64,000 nt of DNA from Streptomyces sp. S.PNR 29 (GTDB lineage Bacteria > Actinomycetota > Actinomycetes > Streptomycetales > Streptomycetaceae), in assembly GCF_030386795.1 (NCBI RefSeq), contig NZ_JANUQM010000002.1:558001-622000 (forward strand), written 5' to 3'. This document shows, piece after piece, positions 20,897 to 30,560 of the stretch. The position numbers were made by a program, and so were the translations under genes. Within the stretch, counting starts at the first letter, position 1; each line of letters starts with the position of its first letter. The notes under the pieces were generated by a model. That model had not been told where the DNA came from. It saw nothing but the letters and a program-made list of their open reading frames with translations, and ran no database searches.

Positions 20897-23800
20897 GCGG
20901 GAGTGTCCTCTCGGTCGGGTTCGTCCGGCAGCCGGAGGCCGAACAGACGACGGTAGGTGCACAGCAGCTCACGGACCTGGGCTTCGGTGAGGTCGGTCTC
21001 CTCGGCGCAGAGCACGATGTGGTCGGGATCGACCGGACCGTCCAGCGCCGGGGCGCGGCCGGTCAGCTGCTCGGTGAGGACGACCACGTCCTGCCAGCCC
21101 GGAACGACGCAGGCCTCCTCGGCGTTCGGCTCGTCCACGGTCACCTCCAGCCCGAGGCACCGGAAGGGCGCGTAGCGCTCGTACACCTCACCGAGGGTCC
21201 GGCCGAAGCGGCCGGCCACGAGGACGAGTTCCAGGGGGCCGAGGAGGCCGGGGCCGAGCAGACCGGCTTCGAAGGCGGCCATGTCGAAGGGGTCAGGGGC
21301 GAAGTTCTCCAGCTTCTCGGCGTCGGGACCGGTGAAGTCGCCTGGGGGTGCGGGGGCGCCGAGAACGGTGAAGCGGGCCAGGTGGCGGACGGACGGGCCC
21401 AAGGGGGCCTTGGCATTGCGGCAACGTTGCAGGACGTGATGGATGCTCAGCTCGTCGCGGAAGGACGAGGCTCCGTTCAGGGGGTGTTTGACGACAAGCA
21501 CACTGTCGCCCGCTTCGAAACGAAGGCTTCGGGCCTCCTCGTCCGTGACTTTCGCGATGGCGGTCAGGGGGAGGTGTCGCTGTGCCTTCTCCAGCAGATC
21601 CAACTGCTCACCGACCGTGCGGGACGTCGTGAACGCCATGGGCAGCACAAGGCCCTGGTCATCGAGGGCGGCCGCGCCTGCGTGCAGGAGCATGCTGAGG
21701 GGACTGCCGGCGATGGCCTCGCGGACCACCGCCTCCTGGTCGATGTCGGTACGCAGCAAGCCGCACACATGGAGGACACGCAGTGTCTCAGGCAGTTCCG
21801 CTGCCGTCCCGACGATATGCGGCCCGCGCGACGTGACCGCCGACACCAGTGCCCAGGGCCCGAGCGGCAGCCGCTCAGAGGGCAGCAGGGTCTCGCTGAC
21901 CCACCTCGGCACGACGAAGTCGGCGGCCTCGGACGGCACCGTGGGCGCTTCTACCCCCGTGGCGGACGTGATGTCGTTGATGCGCTTGGCGACCTCGCCC
22001 AGCGGCGTCCGAAGCCTCTCCGAGATTTCGAACAGCTGGGTCATGGAGAGCCTGCCGCGCAACGGAAAGTCGCTGTACTTCGTCGAGAGGAGATGCTGTT
22101 CGGAGGCCTTGAGCGGCCCGTGTTCCAGTGTCGCTGCGGTGGGCTCCGGGGAGAACGAGAAACCGAGCGGTGCCAAGTGCCGGACCAGGCGGACCAGTTC
22201 GTCGATCGGAAACGACGGGCCCGAACGGTCCAGCAGGTCGACGGGCGCCACGGTACCGGGCAGCCAGCGGACACCGATGGTCCAGTTGGTGGACACACGC
22301 AACCCCCTGCCCGCCAGCCGCGATGCCTCGGCCGAGGCACGTTCCGCCGCGAGTTCCGTGGGCAGCTCGGGCGGTTCCGGCAGTCCGGGGTCGAGGACAC
22401 GCAGCCGTTGCAGCCGTGCCGACAGCTCTCCGTAGGTGAGGCCATGGCGGCGGGACAGCAGCATCATGGGCGCGTGCGCCGCGGGACTCTCCTCGCCCGA
22501 CGAGTACCGAACGCTCCGGTAGAGGGTGTACAGAAGCACGTCGGCCTGGTCGGGTTGCAGGTCGTCCAGGCGGCGGATGTCATCCGCGGCGGGCACGTGC
22601 ATGCCCGTGATCGCGTACCTGCGCAGCGCCCGCACCGATGCGCGCAGCGGGACGCGGTTCATCGCCGCAGCACGCAGAGCCGTGATCCAGCCCCGTGCCT
22701 CGATCGGTTCGTCGAGGAACAGCAGTGCGTCCAGCGGCTCGGGGTCCGGATACTTCCTGGGACGGAACACGAGCCCGCGCAGGTCGGTCAGCGAAAGCCG
22801 GGTCTTCTGCCAGGCACGGACCAGCATGGACTCGTACTGGCGGTTGTTCCCCAGTGAGAACGACCGTTGGTTCGGCCGCAGCAGTGCCCGGTCGACGGGC
22901 AGGCACCCCGCCTCGGCGAGCATCAGCCGCTCCAGCACCAGAGCTCGGTCACCCGGGCCGCTCTCCAGCACAGCCGTCGTGCTCCCCGGCAACGCCCCCA
23001 GCACCGCCACCGCCAGCCGCGGAGCCTCGTGGGACAGCTCCCACAGCCAGCGCAGTGGGACCTCCGGCCAGTGGACCACGCCCTCCGGCACGCCGGCCAG
23101 CAACTCGCGCATGACCAGCTCTTCGTCGTAACTGATCATCTCGTTGCGGTCGACGCTCGGTTCGGGTGCGTGCCGCTCACGGAGGTTGAACACCCGGCCG
23201 TAGACAGCAGGCGCGTTCCTGACGACGACACCGTCCAGCAGCAGCTGCCCCCTGCCCTGCACCAGCCAGGCGTCCCGCCCCGCCTGTACGGGCTCGCCGA
23301 CCCACGGTCCGTCGGCCGTCAGCGTGTGCGGCGTCCAGGTCGCGCTCCGCACGATCCGCTCGGCAACCTCCCTGTCCCGCTCCTGCGCGGTCACCTCGTA
23401 GTCACTCACCCACAGGATCGACCGCAGGGACTCCACGAGCGAGGGCTGCTTCTCCCCGTGGGCCGCGAGATACAGCCGCACCCGCGTCCCGCCGAGTTCC
23501 GGGGCGTCGGCCGTGTCACTGACCCGCAGCAGGCCGGAGCCGGACTGGATGTCCGCGCGCAGGGGCTGTTCCGCGGCGGGCAGCCCGTGGCGGTCCACCG
23601 GGCGGGTCCAGACCACCACCTCGTCGGCGAGCATGAAGTACGAGAACACACCGATGCCGAAACGGGAGTTCATCCCGATGTCCGGGATCCCGGCGCGCCG
23701 CCAGTTGCGCCGCTCCTGGACGAACTCGGGATCCTGCTCGTAGCGCTTGCCCGCCCGCGCGAACATCGACGTGAGCTTGGCACGCGTCATGCCCGTGCCG

Positions 23801-26062
23801 TTGTCCTCGCACTCGATGTAGGGCCGCCCGTCGGAGTCCCAGCCCTGGCTGAAGGAGATCCGCGGGGTCCAGTTGGCGCGGGACGCGCAGCCCGTCTGGA
23901 TGGCGCCGTACTGCCGTCGCATCTGGCGGTAGCGGCACGCGTCGAGGGCGTTCTGGTAGAGCTCGCGGACGGCCAGCATGCGGTCGCCGTACAACTGGGT
24001 GCCCATGAGCAGCGGCCGGATCTCGTCCTCGGCGAGCCGGAACCGCTCCAGCGGCTGCCGGTAACGCTGGTTCTGGGGTGTCAGGTTCTCTGCCGTGACC
24101 CGGTCGGGCAGCCCCTTGAGGAGCGGCGGCGGACCTGCCGAGGTCCACTCACGGCGGACGGCCCGGACGGTGGCGTCCGCATGGCCGACCAACTCCTCGA
24201 CCGCCGCGTGCAGGGCCGGGTGGGGGCAGCTGAACCGCACGTCGAGGCCGTGGGTGGTGGCGGTGCGGCCGTCCGTCGGGGCGTAGTCGAAGTCGTACGC
24301 GAGCGCCGTCACCACGTCCTGCGGGCGCAGCGGGTCGTGGGCACCGAGGTGGTCGACGAGCACACTCGACAGGCGGCGCGGATCGACGGCGAGCAGGGCG
24401 GCGGTCCACAGCAGCCGGGCGAGCCACGGTGCGCGCCAGGTGTTCCCGCGCACCGGTTGGCGCAGATTCCAGCGGTCGCCCCGCCCCGGAACGTTGACCC
24501 GTGGGCCGTTGTCGGTGCCGCCCGGGTTCACCGTGACATGGCCGACCACCTGGCGCACCTGGTCGTCGACCTCGCACCGGGCCTCTTCGGTGCGGGGCCC
24601 GGCGGTCGAGTCCTCGGCGGCCGCGACGACGGAGTCGACCGCCCTGGCGACGATCGCGTCCACGGCGGGGTACGCCCCGTCGCGCTCCCACAGCGCGTCC
24701 CAGTCGGCGATGAAGCGGTGCCGCAGCCAGTGGTCGGTCGGCGGCGTGCGCCGCGTCGTCCAGTCCGCGGGCCCGGAGCGTCCCGGCGGTGCGCTGCACC
24801 TGGGAGTGGGCACGGCAGACGTCCTGGGCGGCGCTGCGCACCTGCTGCCCGTGCGGGTCGCCGTCCTCGTCCGCCACCGGCGCGCCGAGGTGGAGGGGCT
24901 GGTGGACCCGCAGGTCCTGCAGGGCCACGGCGACCATGCCCTCGTGCACGAAGGGACCCGCGAGCAGGCAGGCCGTCTCGGCCGGGGACAGCCGGTCGCC
25001 GGGCGGCAGCTCGGCGCGGCGCACGAGGTCGCCGAGGCGGTGCACGACACGCTCGGGGTACGCCGGGTCGTGCCAGGGGTCGTCCTGGTGGGCTCCGGCG
25101 CCCGCGCAACTGTCGACCACGTAGCGGATCAGCTCGCCGAGCCGCTGTTTCACCCGCTCGTGCACCGCCGGGCTGCCGGAGGTGTGGGACCACAGCTCAC
25201 AGGCCCTGACCGCGTCGGTCCAGCGAAGGGTGTCCTCGGAGCCCTCGCAGACCGTGATCTCGCCGGTCCGGTCCTGGAGGCGGAAGGGCACGCTCACATC
25301 AGGGGTCTGCGGGACGATCGGCAGGTTTCCGGCCAGCCGGCGCATCGCCTGGGCGGTGTACTCCACGATGTCCGCGAAGGTGTTCGGCGGGCTGTTCGGC
25401 TTGAGCGCCTCCGCCAGGGCCCGGGAGAACAGGCTGCCCTCCGCCGGGTCGGCGTAGGAGCGCAGGCCGGGGCCGCAGCTGTACAGCCACAGCGCGTCGA
25501 CCTCGTCGGAGACCCACCAGTCCTGGGGCCTGGCCGGTCCGGGCTCGTCCCCCTTGGCCCGGCAGGTGTCGAGGCAGACCACAGCGGTCACACCGGGGCG
25601 CAGCCCGCGCAGCAGCATCCCGGGGTTGGCCTCGACGAGCAGATGGGTGAGCAGGCCCTGTGTGCCGTCGTCGCGGAGCTCGCCCGGCTGGGCGTCGGAC
25701 GGCAGCAGGTAGTCGCGTCCGCCCACGGACTCCCCGTGGCACGACACGTAGACGAAGGCCGTGTCCCCGGGCCGGCACGACGCGTAGAAGGTGTAGAGCG
25801 CTCCCAGCAGCGGGGCGAAGCCGTTCTCGTCGAGGCGGGCGGTGACGTCGTAACCGGACTGCCTGAGTGCCGAACCGACCAGTTCGACGTCCTTCGGGGC
25901 GCAGTCGAGACGGGGATACCGTTCGGCGAGGTCCCGGTTACCGCGCAGATGGGGCGTGTCCGTGATGCCGATCAGCAGAGCACGCCGACGTCCCGCCGTA
26001 GTGCGTGCGTTACCAGCGGAACCCAAGCCAAGCCCCCCGAACCGTTCCGTGCCACGAGGCAC
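20893..26062 (-). pseudogene. Caspase-like protease fused to an HSP90-type ATPase with winged-helix repeats, interrupted by one frameshift
   Basis: Read across one frameshift this is about 1720 residues. Residues 20-300 are a caspase-like (peptidase C14) domain, RRRALLIGI at its start, with the likely dyad His109 (VYVSCHGES) and Cys167 (CLDTCRAK). About 400-640 is a helical region that may be an inactive-HD-type module. About 690-900 carries a GHKL/HSP90 ATPase: ELYQNALDA (N box), ECEDNGTGM (G1) and NSRFGIGVFSYFM (G2). About 1150-1720 holds several helix-rich units that look like winged-helix repeats. Such caspase/HSP90/wHTH combinations are known from predicted NTP-dependent conflict systems of multicellular actinobacteria. 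The frame changes near 24765-24783; the length is 3n+1, so one surplus base explains it. Start is GTG 26062 with a poor ribosome site. Confidence 0.75.
24765..24783 (-). other. Frameshift position in the caspase/HSP90 gene
   Basis: Upstream of here (towards 26062) one frame has uniformly G/C third positions, up to the residues QVQRTAGTL. Downstream the next frame has them from about SGPADWTT onward, continuing into HWLRHRFIADWDALW. Going from one to the other skips one base in a GGGCCC-rich stretch. It may be a sequencing error, a real mutation or a recoding site. Confidence 0.7.
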
Positions 26063-26106
26063 ATCATCTCAGAAGAGAGGTGAGCCGTAACGAGGCTGAC
26101 GGAGGT

Positions 26107-27012
26107 TCAGGAGACCCGGTACGTGTCCCCGTACACCGCCCACACCAACGGCGTTCGAAGCTTCAGGTTCCCGTCGTACAGGAACCGCCGCTGAGCCGTG
26201 TCGATGCGGGTCGTGTCGATGTCGGCGCGCCCGGACCGCATCGCCTTGCGGCGGATGTCGAGGAAGATGTCCAGGTACGCCTTCTCGCTGCCGCCCTCGG
26301 CCGGGGTGTTCGCTTCCCTCATCGCGCGGTCGCGCAGGCCGTAGAAGCCGTCCGCCTTGGTGCCGGGGCCGTGGAAGACCATCGCGTCGTAGTAGACGAA
26401 CTGGCCCAGTGTGCCGAGGCCGTCGAGCTTGGCGAGGCGGACCGCCGGGTCGAAGTAGACGCGGTCGCGTTCGGCGTCCTGCGCCTCGCGGAAGGCCGGG
26501 ACCTCGGCCTCCGCCTTCCAGGCCGCCGTGAAGCCGGGGTCCAGGCCCTCGTGGGAGTCGGTGCCGTCGACCTTGCGCAGAGCGGGGAGGTACCTGGCGA
26601 GGCCGTTGCCGGGGTGCGCCTCGGTGTAGCGCTCGACCAGGGTGAGCAGGTCGTGCGTACCGGTGCAGAAGCCGATGATGCCGGCCGTGTAGCCCTGGCC
26701 GTCGCCGATGTCCTCGATGTAGCCGTAGGCGCTGCGCCAGTCCAGGGTGGAGTTCTCGGCGCTGGCCACGATCTGCTGGGCCAGCTCCTTCTTCTCCGGG
26801 GCCGCCAGACCCGGCGGCAGACCCGCGATCACCGCGTCGTCCGCCGCCCGCTCCCGCTCCGCCCGGTCCTTGGCCTCCTGCCGGGCCGACTGGGCGGCGG
26901 ACGCCGGCGGCCTGGCCGGGCTGTCGGCGGGGTCCGAGGGCGCGAGGAAGTACACCGCCGCCGTGGCGACGACGGGGACGGCCGCGAACAGCAGCAGCCC
27001 GGCACGCCTCAC
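26107..27012 (-). CDS. GH46 chitosanase with N-terminal membrane anchor or signal
   Basis: Endo-hydrolase of chitosan (deacetylated chitin), inverting mechanism, outside the cell. The 301 residues begin with a hydrophobic stretch (LLLFAAVPVVATAAVYFLA) that is either a signal peptide or an anchor, then an Ala/Pro linker. The GH46 domain runs from about 65 to the end. The acid/base pair appears as Glu86 (ASAENSTLDW) and Asp104 (YIEDIGDGQGYTAG), with the 18-residue spacing of the Streptomyces N174 enzyme. Other signatures are YTEAHPGNGLARYLP and AQDAERDRVYFDPA. Its GTG start overlaps the rhomboid gene (GTGA) and its stop lies 44 bases before the caspase start. Confidence 0.92.
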   Translation of the reverse strand: MRRAGLLLFAAVPVVATAAVYFLAPSDPADSPARPPASAAQSARQEAKDRAERERAADDAVIAGLPPGLAAPEKKELAQQIVASAENSTLDWRSAYGYIEDIGDGQGYTAGIIGFCTGTHDLLTLVERYTEAHPGNGLARYLPALRKVDGTDSHEGLDPGFTAAWKAEAEVPAFREAQDAERDRVYFDPAVRLAKLDGLGTLGQFVYYDAMVFHGPGTKADGFYGLRDRAMREANTPAEGGSEKAYLDIFLDIRRKAMRSGRADIDTTRIDTAQRRFLYDGNLKLRTPLVWAVYGDTYRVS

Positions 27013-27939
27013 TGGGAGACACCTCCGCCCGTCAGCTCCGTCACTTTCCCCACCACCAGCACCGTCATCAACACCAGCAACCCGACGCTCGCCGCCGTCT
27101 GCACCATCATCCGCCGCCGGTCACGCGGCGCGTAGGCATACGCCAGGGTCAGCGCACCGCCCGCCAGCAGTCCGCCCAGGTGGCCCTGCCAGGAGGTGAG
27201 GCTCGCGGAGAGCAGGAGCCACAGGAGCAGGAAGGCCATGAAGCGGTTGACGGGCGCCATGTCGGCGCCGATGCGCCGGGCGAGGACGTAGTAGGCGGCG
27301 CCCAGGCCGAAGATCGCGCCCGAGGCGCCGACCGAGGTGGTCTCGGGGGCGGCCAGGAGCAGCACGAACACGGAACCGCCGAGCGTCGACAGCAAGTAGA
27401 GGGCGAGGAAGCGGACGCGGCCGAGCATGGGCTCCACAGCGCGGCCGAGCTGCCACAGCGCGGCCATGTTCATCGCGATGTGGAGGATGCCGAAGGTGCC
27501 CTCCGTGGGCGCCAGATGCAGGAAGCCGCCGGTGATCAGCCGGTACCACTCCCCGGCGACGACCCCCTCGGCGTGGAAGTCCCCCAGGTAGGCCCCCCTG
27601 GTAGACGTAGTAGCCGCCGTCCGGGCCGACCAGCCGGGCGCCGAGCATCGCGAACCGGTCCACGATCTGCGGGCGCACCAACTCGCCCAGGTAGACGAGG
27701 ACATTGAGGGCGATCAGCGCGTACGTCACCACGGGCGTCGCCGAGATCCGGCCGCCGACGACCGTACGGGCCTGCCGTACCGACCGCGCCCCCTCCTTCA
27801 CGCACTCGGGGCACTGGTGGCCCACGGCCGCCTCACGCATGCAGTCGGGGCAGATGTACCGGTCGCAGCGGGTGCAGCGGACGTGGCACTCGACCTTGGG
27901 ATGGCGGTAGCACGTGGTGACGGTGGACTCGGAATCCAC
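27009..27939 (-). pseudogene. Rhomboid-family intramembrane serine protease with N-terminal zinc finger, frameshifted
   Basis: About 309 residues if one base is removed. Residues 1-50 are Cys/His-rich (CYRHPKVECHVRCTRCDRYICPDC, a B-box-like finger). The remainder has six or so membrane helices. Rhomboid motifs are present: HIAMNMAALWQLG, the nucleophile GASGAIFG and the catalytic His in QGHLGGLLAG. GTG 27939 follows AAGGAG seven bases ahead. Reading breaks after GGYYVYQG at a run of six C on the plus strand (27593-27598). With five C the next residues become AYLGDFHAEG, restoring the frame to the stop at 27009. This may be a sequencing indel or a true phase-variable or dead gene. Confidence 0.85.
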
Positions 27940-28095
27940 AGCCGGCTCCTTGGAGGGGGACGGGGACAGGTGGTGAGCCGGTGGGGACGGCGGCGAACAA
28001 AATAGCGAACCCCGCGAACGTCCGGGGACGCAGGGAGGGGTGGACCCGCTGTGCCGTACTCTCTGGCCAGTTCTGCCGCACCCGGGGGAGTCCGA

Positions 28096-28821
28096 ATGGC
28101 CGCGATCAGTCTGCGCAAGGTGGAGGAGACCGCGCCCGCGCTGGTCAGCCTGTACAAGAGCGCCGGGGCGTCGCTGACCCGGCACGGGCTGGACGGGCTG
28201 CGGGCCGCGGTCTACCTGGTCGTCGACCACTCCGGCTCCATGAGGCCGTACTACCGGGACGGCACCGTGCAGGCGCTCGCCGACCGGGTGCTCGGGCTGG
28301 CCGCGCACCTCGACGACGACGGGAGCGTGCCGGTGGTGTTCTTCTCCACGGACGTCGACGCCGTCACCGAGATCTCCCTCGCCGACCACCGGGGGCGGAT
28401 CGAGCGGATCGTGTCCGGGCTCGGGCACATGGGCCGCACCAGCTACCACCTGGCCATGGACGCCGTCATCGACCACTACCTCGACAGCGGGGCGACGGAC
28501 CCGGCCTTCGTCGTGTTCCAGACCGACGGCGGGCCCAGCAGCAGGCCCGCGGCGGAACGCTATGTGTGCAAGGCTGCGAGACTCCCGCTCTTCTGGCAGT
28601 TCATCGGCTTCGGAGATCCGGCGAGCCGGCAGTTCGACTTCCTGCGGCGGCTCGACGAGCTGAGGGTGCCGGCGAAGCGGGTCGTCGACAACGCCGGATT
28701 CTTCCCCGCGGGCGTGGATCCGCGGCAGCTGTCCGACGCCGAGTTGTACGACCGTCTGATGCACGAGTTCCCGAAGTGGCTGGTGGCAGCGCGTGCGCAG
28801 GGAATCGTGCGCCCCTCCTGA
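28096..28821 (+). CDS. VWA-domain protein of the TerF / tellurium-resistance type
   Basis: A 241-residue single-domain von Willebrand A protein. The metal-binding MIDAS motif is DHSGSM (Asp44, Ser46, Ser48), with GRTSYH and FQTDGGPS supplying the later metal and loop positions. TerF-type VWA proteins accompany Ter stress/conflict systems in Streptomyces, but no other ter gene is near. ATG 28096 is preferred over upstream starts because GGGGGAG ends five bases before it. Divergent from the rhomboid gene, with their promoters in 27940-28095. Confidence 0.85.
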   Translation: MAAISLRKVEETAPALVSLYKSAGASLTRHGLDGLRAAVYLVVDHSGSMRPYYRDGTVQALADRVLGLAAHLDDDGSVPVVFFSTDVDAVTEISLADHRGRIERIVSGLGHMGRTSYHLAMDAVIDHYLDSGATDPAFVVFQTDGGPSSRPAAERYVCKAARLPLFWQFIGFGDPASRQFDFLRRLDELRVPAKRVVDNAGFFPAGVDPRQLSDAELYDRLMHEFPKWLVAARAQGIVRPS

Positions 28822-28910
28822 CCGTCCGCTCACTCGTCCGCTCGCACCACTCGCACGGCCGCGCACCCCGTGTCAGCCTGAAGAGTGACCCGACGGGGAG
28901 GCGACGACGT

Positions 28911-30560
28911 ATGGACGGCGCGCGATCGCGGCACGAGACGACGTTCACCGCCACAAGAGGGGCTCCCGCCGGCAAGGGCGAACGACTGGCCGGCTGGGCC
29001 GACGGGCGGCTGGGGCTCTTCGCGCTGGCCAAGGCCAACATGCGCAAGGTCTTCCCGGACCACTGGTCGTTCATGCTGGGGGAGATCGCCCTCTACAGCT
29101 TCGTCGTCCTGATCCTCACCGGCGTCTACCTCACCCTGTTCTTCGAGCCGAGCAGCGTGGAGGTCGTGTACCGCGGCTCCTACGAAGAGCTCAACGGCGT
29201 GGTGATGACCAGGGCTTACGAGTCCACCCTCGACATCAGCTTCGATGTGCGCGGCGGGCTGCTGATCCGGCAGATCCACCACTGGGCGGCGCTGGTCTTC
29301 GTCGCCGCCATGTTCGTGCACATGATGCGGGTGTTCTTCACCGGCGCCTTCCGCAAGCCGCGTGAGATCAACTGGGTGTTCGGCTGGACGCTGCTGATGC
29401 TCGGCATCATCACCGGCCTGACCGGCTACTCGCTCCCCGACGACCTGCTGTCCGGCACCGGCCTGCGCTTCGCCCACGGCGCGATCCTCTCGATCCCGAT
29501 CGTCGGGACCTACCTGGCCTTCTTCCTCTTCGGCGGGGAGTACCCCGGCGACGACATCATCTCGCGCCTTTTCCCGGTCCATGTGCTGCTGCTGCCCGGG
29601 ATCATGCTGGGCCTGGTGGTCGTGCACCTGATCCTGGTCTTCTACCACAAGCACACGCAGTATCCCGGGCCGGGCCGGGACAACCGGTCGGTGGTCGGCA
29701 TGCCCTTCCTGCCGGTCTACATGGCCAAGGCGGGCGGCTTCTTCTTCCTCGTCTTCGGTGTGCTGGCGATCCTGGGCGGCATCGCCCAGATCAACCCCGT
29801 GTGGGCCTTCGGCCCCTACCGAGCCGACCTCGTCACCACCGGCGCCCAGCCCGACTGGTACCTCGGCTTCTCGGAGGGGCTGATCCGGGTGATGCCGGGA
29901 TGGGAGATCAACCTCTGGGGCCACACGCTGGTGCTCGGCGTGTTCATCCCCTTCGCGCTGTTCCCGCTGGTCATGCTCGCCATCGGCGTCTATCCCTTCA
30001 TCGAGGCGTGGGTCACCGGCGACAAACGCGAGCACCACATCCTGGACCGGCCGCGCAACGCGCCCGTGCGCACGGGGCTCGGCGTGGCCTGGCTGAGCCT
30101 GTACGGGGTGCTGCTGATCGGCGGCGGCAACGACATCGTGGCCACACATCTGCACCTGTCCATCAACGTCATCACGTGGTTCGTGCGGATCGCCGTCTTC
30201 GTCGTGCCGGTCCTCGCCTTCGGCGTCACCGTGCGGATCTGTCACGGCCTGCAGCGCCGCGACCGCGACAAGGTGCTGCACGGCAGGGAGACCGGCACCA
30301 TCAAGCGGCTGCCGAACGGCGAGTACACCGAGACCCACGCGCCTCTGTCCCAGGCTGATCTGTTCACCCTCACCCAGCACGAGCAGAACCCGCCGTACGA
30401 GATCGGGCCCCTCGTCGACGCGGGCGGTGTCCGCCGCCGGGTCAAGCGGTCCCAGCGGCTGCGCGCCCGGCTGGCGAAGGCGATGTACGGGCCGGACGCG
30501 CAGGTCCCCAAGCCGACCGTGGAGGAGTACCGGCAGGTCACGAGCGGGGAGCAGCACTGA
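28911..30560 (+). CDS. Stand-alone cytochrome bc1 complex b subunit (QcrB paralogue)
   Basis: A 549-residue membrane protein of the actinobacterial QcrB type, with both cytochrome b/b6 domains. Heme ligand pairs are visible in IRQIHHWAALVFVAAMFVHMMR and in FPVHVLLLPGIMLGLVVVHLI; the later half has PDWYLGF and a PFALFPLVM helix. The long cytosolic C-terminal tail is typical of actinobacteria. The normal partners qcrC and qcrA are absent on both sides, so this looks like a second copy, perhaps for an alternative respiratory complex. Its 3' end overlaps the convergent acyl-CoA dehydrogenase gene by 23 bases. ATG 28911 follows GGGGAGG. Confidence 0.92.
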   Translation: MDGARSRHETTFTATRGAPAGKGERLAGWADGRLGLFALAKANMRKVFPDHWSFMLGEIALYSFVVLILTGVYLTLFFEPSSVEVVYRGSYEELNGVVMTRAYESTLDISFDVRGGLLIRQIHHWAALVFVAAMFVHMMRVFFTGAFRKPREINWVFGWTLLMLGIITGLTGYSLPDDLLSGTGLRFAHGAILSIPIVGTYLAFFLFGGEYPGDDIISRLFPVHVLLLPGIMLGLVVVHLILVFYHKHTQYPGPGRDNRSVVGMPFLPVYMAKAGGFFFLVFGVLAILGGIAQINPVWAFGPYRADLVTTGAQPDWYLGFSEGLIRVMPGWEINLWGHTLVLGVFIPFALFPLVMLAIGVYPFIEAWVTGDKREHHILDRPRNAPVRTGLGVAWLSLYGVLLIGGGNDIVATHLHLSINVITWFVRIAVFVVPVLAFGVTVRICHGLQRRDRDKVLHGRETGTIKRLPNGEYTETHAPLSQADLFTLTQHEQNPPYEIGPLVDAGGVRRRVKRSQRLRARLAKAMYGPDAQVPKPTVEEYRQVTSGEQH

